64,000 bases of DNA from Gemmatimonadetes bacterium T265 (GTDB lineage: Bacteria; Gemmatimonadota; Gemmatimonadetes; Gemmatimonadales; Gemmatimonadaceae). Positions 44,990 to 53,303 of this stretch are shown one piece after another. How positions within the stretch are numbered: the first letter of the stretch is position 1; each line of letters begins with the position of its first letter. The DNA is taken from the NCBI GenBank assembly GCA_019973575.1, contig BPUI01000005.1, positions 1 through 64,000 on the forward strand, in the 5' to 3' direction. The translations under genes and the position numbers were made by a program. The notes under the pieces were generated by a model. It searched no databases. It saw only the letters and a program-made list of their open reading frames with translations, and was not told the DNA's origin.

Positions 44990-47026
44990 TCACCGGTGGC
45001 CTGTCCCCGAACCCGCCGGGCTGCCCGTGCCGCTGCCCTGCTGCTGGCCGGGAAGGGACGGAACGGCGGCGATGTTCTCGGGGAGCGTGAAGACGTAGAG
45101 CGTGCCGCCGCGCGGCGGAAACCCCTTCTTCGACTGCAACGTCATGGCGAAGCCGCCGACCCCACTCATCACGGCCAGGTACTGATGGCCGTCCGGCCCG
45201 CGGTAGGTCATCGGCGCGCTGTGGATCCCCGAGCCCAGCTTCTGCGCCCAGAGCACCTGCCCGGTGCGCGCGTGCACCGCGCGGAGCCAGCCGTCTGAGG
45301 TGCCGTAGAACACCAGGTCGCTCCCGGTCACGAGTGGGCCGCCGCCGACGTAGAACGCCTCGGGGACCGCCCACGCGCGCCGCCCCGCCGCCGCATCCCA
45401 GGCGATCAGCTCGCCGTAGTTGCCGCCGGGCCCCGCGTGGCGCGTCATGTCGGCGCCCCAGTACGGCGTCCCGGCGATGTAGCTCGCCTCGCGGCCCTTG
45501 TAATCCATGCAGGCGTTGTTCACGGCCGCGTAGAACAGCCCCGTGCGCGCCGAGTAGGCGGCGGGCTGCCAGTTGGTGACGCCGATGTCGGGCGGGCAGA
45601 TGTTGCGCACCCAGCGCCCGGCCGGCACCGTCTCCTTTTCGGGGTTGACGATCGGCTGCGCCGTCTTCGGGTCGATCCCGGTCGCCCAGTTGAGATAGCC
45701 GAACGGCTTGGCGACGAGCACCTCGCCCGTCGCACGGTCGATCGTGTAGGCGAAGCCGTTGCGGTTGAACTGCACCATGACCTTGCGCGTCTGCCCGTTC
45801 ACGGGCAGGTCGGCGAGGATGTTCCAGTTGACGCCGTCGTAGTCCCACTCGTTGTGCGGCGTGAACTGGAACGCCCACCGGGCATAGCCCGTGGCCGGGT
45901 CGCGGGCGAACACGGCGCTCGTGAAGAGGTTGAGCCCCTGCCGCTGGTCGGCGTTCCACGGGCCCGGGTTGCTCGTGCCGTGGTAGACGAGGTCGAGGTC
46001 AGGGTCGTATGAGATCCAGCCCCACACCGCGCCCGCGCCGTGCCTCCACGCGTCGGCGGGCCAACTCGTCGCGCCGAGGTCCTTGCCCTTGAGCCAGCTG
46101 TAGAACGGCTTGTAGGTGTCGTTGATGCGGACGAGCGAGTCGGGGCCGGTGCTGAACGCGCGCCACAACTCCTTGCCGGTGTGCACGTCGAGCGCGGCGA
46201 CCCAGCCGTGCGCGCCCATCTCGCCGCCGGAGTTGCCGACGTAGACCCGGTCGCCCACGACGAGCGGCGCCATGGTCATCGTGATTCCGTCCTCGACGTT
46301 CGCCATCTTGGTGCGCCACACCTCGTGCCCGGTCGCGGTGTCGACCGCGACGGTGTGGTCGTCGAGGAGGTTGTAGATGAGCTTTCCGTCGGCGATCATC
46401 GCGCCCCGGGTGACCGCGTCGCAGCACGCCTTGCCGACCGCCGTCGGCGACGGGTCGGGCTCGAAGGTCCACTTGACGGGCGCGCCCGGCTGCGTCAGGT
46501 CGAGCGCGTACGCTCGGTCCGGAAACGGCGCGACGACGTACATCGTGTTGCCGGCGACGAGTGGCGTGGCCTCGTGCCCGTGCGGGACGGCAGTCGAGAA
46601 CGAGAACGCGGTTTTGAGCCGGCCGACGTTCGCGGGCGTGATCTCGGTGAGCGGACTGTAGCGCGTCATCCCGTAATCGCGCCCCGTGGTGAGCCAGTTG
46701 CCCTCCGTCGCGCCCGGCGGGTACCACCGCGCGGCGCGGGTGAGCATCGCCGGGTTGGCGACGTCGCCGGCCGCCAACGGCGCGCGTCCGCTCGGGGGCA
46801 AAGCGTTCGCCGCGTCGAGGCCCGCAGCTTTTGGTTTGCCGCATCCGGTGAACGCGACGAGCGCGCCGCCCACGGCGAGCACGGCGGAGCGCCCCGCACG
46901 CGCGGCGCGGCGCGGTGTGCGATGTGGTGTGTGATGCGGTGCGCGGGGGACGGCGGCGGCGGAACGGGGCGACGACGGCATCGCAGCGGGGCGAAAGAAG
47001 TCGGGACGAGCGATGGGGGGATGCAT
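44990..47026 (-). CDS. PQQ-dependent alcohol dehydrogenase with lanthanide-type metal site
   Basis: 678 aa (ATG 47026; ATG 46981 is an alternative). A lipobox (...VAFTGC62) is followed by an eight-bladed propeller with tryptophan-docking-like repeats. The vicinal disulfide C201-C202 ('GKACCDAV') that stacks on PQQ is present. The catalytic Asp395 is followed two residues later by Asp397 ('HNEWDYDGVN'); in the methanol/ethanol dehydrogenase family an extra Asp there marks lanthanide-dependent enzymes (XoxF, PedH), while calcium enzymes have Ala or Ser. Periplasmic alcohol or aldehyde oxidation with electrons to the adjacent cytochrome c is expected. Substrate open. Confidence 0.9.
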   Translation of the reverse strand: MHPPIARPDFFRPAAMPSSPRSAAAVPRAPHHTPHRTPRRAARAGRSAVLAVGGALVAFTGCGKPKAAGLDAANALPPSGRAPLAAGDVANPAMLTRAARWYPPGATEGNWLTTGRDYGMTRYSPLTEITPANVGRLKTAFSFSTAVPHGHEATPLVAGNTMYVVAPFPDRAYALDLTQPGAPVKWTFEPDPSPTAVGKACCDAVTRGAMIADGKLIYNLLDDHTVAVDTATGHEVWRTKMANVEDGITMTMAPLVVGDRVYVGNSGGEMGAHGWVAALDVHTGKELWRAFSTGPDSLVRINDTYKPFYSWLKGKDLGATSWPADAWRHGAGAVWGWISYDPDLDLVYHGTSNPGPWNADQRQGLNLFTSAVFARDPATGYARWAFQFTPHNEWDYDGVNWNILADLPVNGQTRKVMVQFNRNGFAYTIDRATGEVLVAKPFGYLNWATGIDPKTAQPIVNPEKETVPAGRWVRNICPPDIGVTNWQPAAYSARTGLFYAAVNNACMDYKGREASYIAGTPYWGADMTRHAGPGGNYGELIAWDAAAGRRAWAVPEAFYVGGGPLVTGSDLVFYGTSDGWLRAVHARTGQVLWAQKLGSGIHSAPMTYRGPDGHQYLAVMSGVGGFAMTLQSKKGFPPRGGTLYVFTLPENIAAVPSLPGQQQGSGTGSPAGSGTGHR

Positions 47027-47029
47027 CAG

Positions 47030-47080
47030 GAACGCGTCAGGGCGCGTCAGGGCGCGTCAGGAGCGCGTCAGGGGCGCGTG
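47030..47080. repeat. Tandem 10-11-base repeats at the SMP-30/PQQ gene junction
   Basis: About five units of 'gcgcgtcagg' with small variations run from 47031 to 47080. They span the gap and the last codons of the SMP-30-like gene. On the minus strand each unit contains a TGA, so one of them supplies that gene's stop. Probable slippage-derived expansion that changes the intergenic spacing. Confidence 0.6.
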
Positions 47081-48024
47081 TTCGGCGGCAGCGGCACGAG
47101 GTACAGCGCGTTCTCCTGCATCGAAGTGACAGCGAGCCGGCCGCGTCGCGTGTCCACGGCAATGCCGGCCGGCGACGTCACGCCGGTGAGCACGGGGAGG
47201 AGCGGATCGCCCACGCGCCAGCGGTACACGGTGCGCGCGTCCCAGCTCGACACGAACCAGCCGCCGCCCGGCGCGGGGCGCAGCCCGTCGACGCGGCCGC
47301 CAGGCAGACGGAGAACGATCAGTTTGCTGCTGTCCGCCGGGCCGACCCGCTCGAGCACACTGTCGCCGAAGGTGGTCACGAGGACGCGCCCACCGGGCCA
47401 CGGCGTCACGCCGTCCGGCCGCTGCAGGTGCAGCCCGCGCGCGACGATGTGGACGGCGCCGCCGACACGGCCGGGCACGATCCGGTAGACCGCGTCCAGG
47501 TCGCGCGTCGTGTCGACCTGGAGCGCGCCGTGCGCGACGTGGCGGTCGGGCCCCGTGTCGGTGATCCAGAGCGAGCCGTCGTCGGCGTAGGCGAGGTCGT
47601 TGAGCCGCAGCCCCGGCGTGGGCACGACCCCGAGCGCACGGCCGGTGCGGCGGTCGAAGAAGCGGACCCCGGCGAGGTCGCAGACGGCGAGCGTATCGCC
47701 GCGGATCGCGAGCCCCATCGGCGCATCGAGCGTCGCGCCGCCGCGGCCGCCGCGGATCCAGGCGAGGTCGAGCACGCGACCGGTCGGCGCGACGCGGCTG
47801 ATGAAGCCGTTGCCGTCGCGCGCCGTCGGGTTGCCGTTCACGTTGGCGACGAGGTACACGTCCGCAGCCGAATCGTAGACGAGGTTCTCGGGGCCGCGGA
47901 ACCCGACGCCGCGGACCACGGTCGTGTCGCTCGGCGCGGCGGCCGCGATCGCCGCGAGCACGAGAGCGGGCAGCGCGAGCGCGAGCTCGCGCCGCGTGCC
48001 GCGGACGTGGGGGACGGACATCAC
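47068..48024 (-). CDS. SMP-30/gluconolactonase-like exported protein
   Basis: 318 aa. A signal peptide (about 1-30, ...LPALVLAAIAAAA) is followed by a six-bladed propeller-like chain: 'GFRGPENLVYDSAADVYLVANVNGNP', 'LDAPMGLAIRGDTLAVCDLAGVRFFD', 'LRLNDLAYADDGSLWITDTG', 'RPDGVTPWPGGRVLVTTFGD', 'VTSPAGIAVDTRRGRLAVTSMQ'. SMP-30-like lactonases hydrolyse aldonolactones, fitting a PQQ dehydrogenase neighbour, but the catalytic Glu/Asn/Asp set is not certain by eye. The start (GTG 48024 or ATG 48021) overlaps the upstream stop. Confidence 0.75.
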   Translation of the reverse strand: MMSVPHVRGTRRELALALPALVLAAIAAAAPSDTTVVRGVGFRGPENLVYDSAADVYLVANVNGNPTARDGNGFISRVAPTGRVLDLAWIRGGRGGATLDAPMGLAIRGDTLAVCDLAGVRFFDRRTGRALGVVPTPGLRLNDLAYADDGSLWITDTGPDRHVAHGALQVDTTRDLDAVYRIVPGRVGGAVHIVARGLHLQRPDGVTPWPGGRVLVTTFGDSVLERVGPADSSKLIVLRLPGGRVDGLRPAPGGGWFVSSWDARTVYRWRVGDPLLPVLTGVTSPAGIAVDTRRGRLAVTSMQENALYLVPLPPNTRP

Positions 48025-48806
48025 GGGACGCTCGTGGTGAGCGGAAGCGTGAGGCCCGCGAGCAGCGTGAGCGGGCGCGCCGCGTCGAGGTAGCGCCGCT
48101 CGCCGCGCGGGACCTCGTCGCCCGCGTGCGGCAGTCCGGCCGCCACGTGGTCGAGGATGGCCGTGACGGCCACACCGTGCGCCCAGACGCGGCGCGGCAC
48201 GCGCGCAAACGGGAACACGGTGGTGACGAGCTCGACGTCGAGCTTGTGCGTGTACGCGCTGCGGTCGTCGGGGCGCTGCGCCTGGCTGTACAGGTCACCG
48301 GCCTGCGCGGTCAGGGCGAGCCAGCCGCGAGCATCCGCCGCCCGCACGATCGCCCCGGTGACCGCGAACGTCGCCGTGGGCGCATTGGCGCGCACGTGCG
48401 TGGTCGCGAGGTCGCTGGCCGAGTAGCGCGTGAACGGGTTCCCGGCCTCCGTGGCGTTCGGAAGCCACTGCACGCTTCCCACGAGCCCGAGCCGCGGGAG
48501 TGGCGTCTGGGCCGTCGCCACGAGCGTGACCTGGAAGTTGCTCGCGACCGGAATGCGGCGGACACTCCCGTCGCTCAGCCGCCGCACGCGCGGCGCGCCG
48601 GCGAGCGGCGAGCGGTTGAGCGCGGGAAGCACGGCCAGCGCGGGCCGGCAGACGAGGTGGCACGACTCCGTCGCGGGCGCCTGGGCCGCGACGGGCGCGG
48701 CACTCCTCGCTAGACCAACGACGCCGGTCGCGCTCGCCGCCCAGACACGCCGGTACTCGGCGCGTCGGCTCCCGGGTCGTACTCGCCCCGATGCGGGTGC
48801 GCGCAT
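48021..48806 (-). CDS. Exported beta-rich protein of unknown function
   Basis: 261 aa from ATG 48806; the frame is open to GTG 48860. The signal peptide ends ...APVAAQA. The mature chain alternates short amphipathic strands ('FQVTLVATAQTPLPRLGLVGSVQWLP', 'GWLALTAQAGDLYS', 'YTHKLDVELVTTVFPFARV', 'LTLLAGLTLPLT'), as expected for a small outer-membrane beta-barrel. First gene of the minus-strand respiratory run. No family assigned. Confidence 0.6.
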   Translation of the reverse strand: MRAPASGRVRPGSRRAEYRRVWAASATGVVGLARSAAPVAAQAPATESCHLVCRPALAVLPALNRSPLAGAPRVRRLSDGSVRRIPVASNFQVTLVATAQTPLPRLGLVGSVQWLPNATEAGNPFTRYSASDLATTHVRANAPTATFAVTGAIVRAADARGWLALTAQAGDLYSQAQRPDDRSAYTHKLDVELVTTVFPFARVPRRVWAHGVAVTAILDHVAAGLPHAGDEVPRGERRYLDAARPLTLLAGLTLPLTTSVP

Positions 48807-49173
48807 ACGCCCTCGCCGCCGACGCGGCCGATTGTTGACAGGCGAAGTATCCACGAGCACGTACGAACGATTTAATACGTACGACTCATGACATACGCTT
48901 TCTACGCCCGCGGTGTACGATTCGCAAGCGGCAGCGGATTACGCAGCACGTAAAGATCGTGAAGCGCACTCACGGTGGCCGCCCCCGGGTCGGCGACCCC
49001 TGCACCATGGCAGGCCACCGCCGCACAAGCTGTTTGACGCATTGACGCACACGTGGTGCGGCTGGCGGCAGGGCCGCGCAGCCCTGCCTAACGCGTCGTA
49101 CAGTCGTCGCGCCTGCTTGGTCCCGTCCTCCGTGCGTCCTGTAGCCCGAGACACGTCCCGCACGCCTCGCCCC
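48807..49173. promoter_or_regulatory. Divergent promoter region with CGTACGA repeats
   Basis: An AT-richer stretch around 48850-48910 contains the 7-mer CGTACGA twice (48860-48866, 48878-48884; each holds the palindrome CGTACG) around 'acgatttaata'. Its location between the respiratory operon and a divergent Crp/Fnr regulator makes it a good candidate control region for both, with TTTAAT/TAATAC resembling a -10 hexamer. Spacing of 18 bases between repeats puts them on nearly the same face of the helix. Confidence 0.4.
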
Positions 49174-49884
49174 GTGCCCGTCCGGGGCGACGAACGGAAC
49201 CGCCTCCTGAACCGGCTGCCCCGCGCCGAGTACGCGCGCCTCGCGCCGCACCTCGAACTCACGACGCTCCCCGCACGGAGCGTGATTTATGAGCCGCACG
49301 CACCCATTACGCACGTCTACTTCCCGCAGGACGGCATGTTCTCGCTCGTCCTCCCCCTCGCCGACGGGGGCGTGGTCGAGGTCGGCATGGTGGGACGCGA
49401 AGGTGTGGCCGGCGTTCCCGCCGTGCTCGGCGTCGCGTCGATGCCGACGCGATGCATCGTCCAACTCGACATGCGGGCGCGCACGCTCCCCGTCGCGAAG
49501 CTCCGCACACAGGCGCGCGACGCCTCCACCCTTCGCCTGCTGCTCGGCCGCTACACGCAGACCCTCATCGACCAGATCGCCCAGGGCGCCGCGTGCAACC
49601 GACGCCACACGCTGGACCGGCGGTGTGCGCGGTGGCTGCTGATGAGTCACGACCGCGCCGAGGCGGACCAGTTCCCACTCACGCAGGAGTTCCTCGCCTA
49701 CATGCTCGGCGTGCACCGCCCCTCCGTCGTCACGGCGCTCGGCGTGCTCCGCCGTGCCGGATTGATCCGGTCGACACGCGGCAGCGTCGGCGGGATCACG
49801 GTCCTGGACCGTCCCGGGCTCGAACGCGCCGCCTGCGAGTGCTACGGTGCCATCCGCGCGAGATTCGACGCGGTGTTTGCGTAA
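49174..49884 (+). CDS. Crp/Fnr-family transcriptional regulator
   Basis: 236 aa from GTG 49174; the frame is open upstream but that part is unlike the family. The cyclic-nucleotide-binding-like domain ('LELTTLPARSVIYEPHAPITHVYFPQDGMFSLVLPLADGGVVEVGMVGREGVAGVPAVLG') is followed by a C-terminal helix-turn-helix ('FPLTQEFLAYMLGVHRPSVVTALGVLRRAGLI'). No Fnr-type cysteine cluster is present. Variants of this type ('VGREG' group) do not conserve the cAMP-binding Arg-Ser. Divergent from the respiratory operon, which it may control. Confidence 0.85.
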   Translation: MPVRGDERNRLLNRLPRAEYARLAPHLELTTLPARSVIYEPHAPITHVYFPQDGMFSLVLPLADGGVVEVGMVGREGVAGVPAVLGVASMPTRCIVQLDMRARTLPVAKLRTQARDASTLRLLLGRYTQTLIDQIAQGAACNRRHTLDRRCARWLLMSHDRAEADQFPLTQEFLAYMLGVHRPSVVTALGVLRRAGLIRSTRGSVGGITVLDRPGLERAACECYGAIRARFDAVFA

Positions 49885-50059
49885 TGGCGGGCGAGGGCGA
49901 ACCGCGTGGTCGTGCCCGCGACGACGGTGGAACGCGCGAGCCCGCTCGGGCGTTTTCCGGTGTCCCCGCACGAGCTCGGGGCGTTTGACCGGTCGGTCCG
50001 GCGTCGAAGGGCACCCGTGAGCCCCCACGATCACCCACCATTCTCGAGAGGCATTCGAC

Positions 50060-50386
50060 ATGAGCGACGCGCTCGTCGTCTTCGCCCGATTCACGGCGAA
50101 GGCCGGTAAGGAGGAGGCGCTCAAGGCCGAGCTCCTCAAGATGATCGCGCCCACCCGGGCCGAGCCCGACAACATCTACTACGACCTCCATCAGGGGGTC
50201 GACCAGCCGGCCTTCCTGTTCTTCCACGAGTCCTGGCCCGACGAGGCCGCGCTCAAGCGGCACATGGCGACGCCGCACTTCCAGGCGATGGACAAGGCCG
50301 TGCAGGACCTGCAGGCCGATCCGTACAGCGTCGTGATCACGCGCATGACGAGCACGCCGGCGGATGCTGGCGCGTCGCGTGCCTAA
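50060..50386 (+). CDS. ABM-domain putative quinol monooxygenase
   Basis: 108 aa. 'ALVVFARFTAKAGKEEALKAELLKMIAPTRAEPDNIYYDLHQGVDQPAFLFFHESWPDEAALKRHMATPHFQAM' is a complete antibiotic-biosynthesis-monooxygenase (YgiN-like) fold with the conserved 'YE/D...d.p..f.f.E.w.....l..H...pH' pattern. Such enzymes act on quinols or aromatic small molecules without cofactors. 'gagaggcattcgac' before the ATG gives a reasonable ribosome site. Ends GCC-TAA-C. Confidence 0.88.
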   Translation: MSDALVVFARFTAKAGKEEALKAELLKMIAPTRAEPDNIYYDLHQGVDQPAFLFFHESWPDEAALKRHMATPHFQAMDKAVQDLQADPYSVVITRMTSTPADAGASRA

Positions 50387-50456
50387 CGTGCGGCCCTGAG
50401 ATGGCGGCGGTCCTCGCCAACGGCGCCAACGGCTCGGCGCTTCTGTCCCACTGGCC

Positions 50457-50702
50457 ATGAGACCTCTCCACAATGCCGTCGTGGGCGCGGCGTGCCTCGC
50501 AGGCGGCGCCTGCCTCACGGCGTGCCTGACCGTCAACCCCAATGCGCCGCACGGCATGCATTCCGCATCCGAGGTATCGTTGGACCGGTCGCTCGCGCGG
50601 CGCCGGGCGCCGCGCCGGGCGCGTGCCCGCCCCGACGCCCGCCGTGTCACGGCAGCGCGTAAACGACGACCGTGGCCTCCGAACTCGTGCGCATCCACGT
50701 GA
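50457..50702 (+). CDS. Possible small lipoprotein
   Basis: ATG 50457 opens an 81 aa frame. Its first 25 residues (MRPLHNAVVGAACLAGGACL-TAC) look like a lipoprotein signal with an L-T-A-C lipobox. The rest is basic and its last 56 bases overlap the converging PQQ gene, so the real protein may be truncated or the frame spurious. No homologous family recognised. Confidence 0.3.
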   Translation: MRPLHNAVVGAACLAGGACLTACLTVNPNAPHGMHSASEVSLDRSLARRRAPRRARARPDARRVTAARKRRPWPPNSCAST

Positions 50703-52353
50703 GCGGCGCGTGGAGCCCGGACGCGACCGCGAGGTACTGCCGGCCCGCGACCCCGTAGCTCACCACCCCGCCCCCGATCGGCTGTCCCGTGTTCGTGCGC
50801 CACCGCTCGGCCCCGCTGCGCGCATCGAAGGCGAGCACGTTGCCGACGAGGTCCGCGGTGAACACGAGCCCGCCCGCCGTCGCGAGCACCCCGGCGACGA
50901 GCGGGGTCGGCGACGCGTAGCGCCAGCGGACCGCGCCGTCGTCCGCGTCGACCGCCGTCAGCCAGCCGCGTCCCTGGTCGCGCGGGTCCATGTGGCCAAA
51001 CGGCTCGAGCAGCCGCGCGCTCCCCGTCCACGGAATTCCGACCTTCCCCTTCAGGCGTTCCGGGGGCTCGATACGCACCGTGGTGCACCAGTCGACGGCG
51101 CCGACGTAGAGCAGGTTGGGCCCGGGCGCGTACGCCGGGCCGTTCCACTCGGTGCCGCCCTGCACGCCCGGACAGAACCGCGTGCCGGCAGGGGTCAGCG
51201 GCGCGTCGCCGTTCTGGAGCGTGGTGGTCGGCGTCGCGAAGCGTCGCCCGCCACCCTCGAGCAGCCCGTACACGTGGCCGTCCTTGCCCGCGACCGCCAC
51301 GGTCGCCGTGCCGCCCGCGGTCGTGAGCAGCAGCGGGGCCGCGGCGACGTCCCAGTCGTGAAAGTCGTGTGAGAGGAGTTGCCACGCGCGCCGGAGCTCG
51401 CCCGTCGCGAGGTCGAGCGCGACCACGGAATACGTGTGCAGGTTGGTGCCAGGCCGGTCCGCGTCCTGAAAGTCCGGCCCCGCGTTCCCGGTCGGGACGT
51501 AGAGCAGTCCGCGCAGGGTATCAATCGTATACGAGGTCCACGTCGTCGCCCCGGTGCGCGGCGTGCGATCGGTCTCGGCCGGCCACGTCGCCGCGGCCGC
51601 GCCGGCGCGCGGGATCAGCGGCGTGCTCCAGACGCGCGCGCCGGTGCGCACGTCGAACGCCATGATCCGCCCAACGACCCCGTAGTTGTCGCCGCCGGCG
51701 TTGCCGAGGTAGACGAGGCCGCGCCACGCGACGGGCGCGGCGGGAAACGTCTCGCCCAACGCGACGTCGCCCGCGCGCACGTTCCACACCTCCTCACCCG
51801 TGCGCGCGTTCAGGGCGTAGACCCGGCCGTCGTTCGCGCCGCGAAAGAGGCGCGGACCGTCGGGGGTGTCGAGGTACGCGACGCCACGGTTGGTCTTCAG
51901 GTCGTAGTCGGGCTTGGGACGGTAGTCGTAGCGGTGCGACCACCGGAGGGCGCAGGTGGCGGCGTCGATCGCCCAGGTGCGGGTAGCGCTCGTCACGTAA
52001 AGCACGCCCGCGACGACGACCGGACCGGACTGCATCGCGGTCCGCTCACCGAGCGCGGCGGTGCAGGTCGGGCGGAGCGTGGCGACGTTCGCCGTCGTGA
52101 TCTCGGCGAGCGGCGAGTAGCGCGTCCCGGTCGGCGGGCCGTTGTAGGCGGGCCAGTCGGCCGCGGGGTCGACCGCGGTGCGCGCGAGCGGGGTGGAGAA
52201 GGCGGGACCGCGCGTCGTCGCGTGGTGGCCTCGAGGGCGCGGGTCGTCGGGCCGCTTGAGGAAGCTCGCGAACTGCAAGTACTGGCATCCGGCGAGCGGG
52301 AGCACGCCGGCGAGCGCGGCGACGCGGGCCAGGGAACGGCGAAAGGACGGCAT
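50647..52353 (-). CDS. PQQ-binding propeller dehydrogenase, calcium-type site
   Basis: 568 aa. A lipoprotein signal (...VLPLAGC23) and a beta-propeller of PQQ repeats ('PLAEITTANVATLRPTCTAALG', 'GRVYALNARTGEEVWNVRAG', 'RIMAFDVRTGARVWSTPLI', 'NVLAFDARSGAERWRTNTGQPIGGGVVSY'). The catalytic Asp is in 'HDFHDWDVAAAP' (D335) with Ala337 two residues later, the calcium-type pattern. No vicinal Cys-Cys was found, unlike the enzyme at 44990-47026. It may be a quinoprotein dehydrogenase of unknown substrate. Its upstream region carries copy 2 of the 42-base element found upstream of the rhodopsin. Confidence 0.82.
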   Translation of the reverse strand: MPSFRRSLARVAALAGVLPLAGCQYLQFASFLKRPDDPRPRGHHATTRGPAFSTPLARTAVDPAADWPAYNGPPTGTRYSPLAEITTANVATLRPTCTAALGERTAMQSGPVVVAGVLYVTSATRTWAIDAATCALRWSHRYDYRPKPDYDLKTNRGVAYLDTPDGPRLFRGANDGRVYALNARTGEEVWNVRAGDVALGETFPAAPVAWRGLVYLGNAGGDNYGVVGRIMAFDVRTGARVWSTPLIPRAGAAAATWPAETDRTPRTGATTWTSYTIDTLRGLLYVPTGNAGPDFQDADRPGTNLHTYSVVALDLATGELRRAWQLLSHDFHDWDVAAAPLLLTTAGGTATVAVAGKDGHVYGLLEGGGRRFATPTTTLQNGDAPLTPAGTRFCPGVQGGTEWNGPAYAPGPNLLYVGAVDWCTTVRIEPPERLKGKVGIPWTGSARLLEPFGHMDPRDQGRGWLTAVDADDGAVRWRYASPTPLVAGVLATAGGLVFTADLVGNVLAFDARSGAERWRTNTGQPIGGGVVSYGVAGRQYLAVASGLHAPLTWMRTSSEATVVVYALP

Positions 52354-52440
52354 GCGCGCAAGCTACGCGCGGGACGGCCTAACGCAGGACCGCGCGCACC
52401 CCGCACCGCCGCCGTCTTCGCGGAGCCGTGGTCAGGCCGA

Positions 52441-52482
52441 CGATCGGCGGAGCCGGTTCCGCCATGACCGTCTCGCAGATCG
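52441..52482 (-). repeat. 42-base upstream element, copy 2
   Basis: Partner of 22214-22255 (35 of 42 bases identical by hand). It lies about 90 bases upstream of the PQQ dehydrogenase start codon at 52353 in the same orientation as copy 1 relative to the rhodopsin start. Core 'gccatgaccg' is identical. Confidence 0.6.
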
Positions 52483-52990
52483 CGACACGCGCGTAACCGT
52501 CCGACTTGGACAGGTTGACGTGCTGAGCACCGTCGCGTAGTCGGCGGCGACGAGCCGGGTGGCGGGTGAGGCCGCGAGGCCGCGCGCGCACGCCGCCTGC
52601 TGAGCGGCGCGCGCGGCTGCCATGCACGCGGGAGCTCCGCGCCGAGGCGGAGGACTGAGTGGTCAACGTCCGCCCTCAAACCCGCTCAGCGCATACCCCG
52701 ACTTGGACTGGCACCGGGCAGCGCGGTCGACAACCCCGACCCGCAGCTCTCCGTCGCTACGGGCCTCGGGTACGACCCGCCACATGTCGCGACGCAGCCG
52801 CCGACGGGATGCTACGCTCCATCCCCCCACGCACCATTGTGACGACCCGTTGCACCGCGACGACGAACCCGCGACCGAGGCGCGACGACACCATTCCACA
52901 AGACCGGGCGAGCATGCACGACCGCTGCCCGACGCCGGGCCCGGGCGCGTCCGCCGCCTCGTCGCGTCGCGGAGCGGTCACGGGGACTCG

Positions 52991-53140
52991 GTGACCGCTG
53001 CGCCGCGACCACCGGGCCCGCCAGCGTGGACGCGGTGGGGCGCGCGCGTCGTCCAACTGATTGAGGACGTGCGACGCCATGAGGATCGCCGGGCGCTGCT
53101 CCTCAGCCTCTTCGTCGGGGCGCTCGTCTCCGGGCGAGGC
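52991..53140 (+). pseudogene. Truncated copy of the ClC gene 5' end
   Basis: From GTG 52991 the frame reads 'VTAAPRPPGPPAWTRWGARV' then 'VQLIEDVRRHEDRRALLLSL' and 'FVGALVS', nearly identical to the first 47 residues of the ClC at 22480 (VTAAPRPLAPPAWTRWSARV, then IELVEDVRRHEDRLALLLSL). After 'GALVS' similarity stops and the frame becomes Arg/Gly-rich. Selectivity filter, gating glutamate and membrane core are all gone, so this is a non-functional 5' fragment left by duplication and deletion. Confidence 0.8.
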
Positions 53141-53303
53141 GGCGCGCCTACGAGCGGAATCGCGGCGCGCGGCGGAACGACAGTGGAACGACAGTGGAAC
53201 GACAGCCGCTGGCACCGCGACCAGAGAGCGGAACTCCGGCCGTCGCCTCTCCCCCGCGCCTTCGCCGCGGTGCTCACACGGCTGGCGTTAGGCGCCGGCG
53301 TGC

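Larger units (their letters stand above)
52354..53303. other. Gene-free region with repeat and ClC remnant
   Basis: 950 bases with no intact gene. It holds the 42-base element at 52441-52482 and a ClC 5'-end remnant at about 52991-53140, followed by three units of 'ggaacgacagt' (about 53172-53205). The stretch is otherwise GC-rich with Arg-rich frames. Confidence 0.6.
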
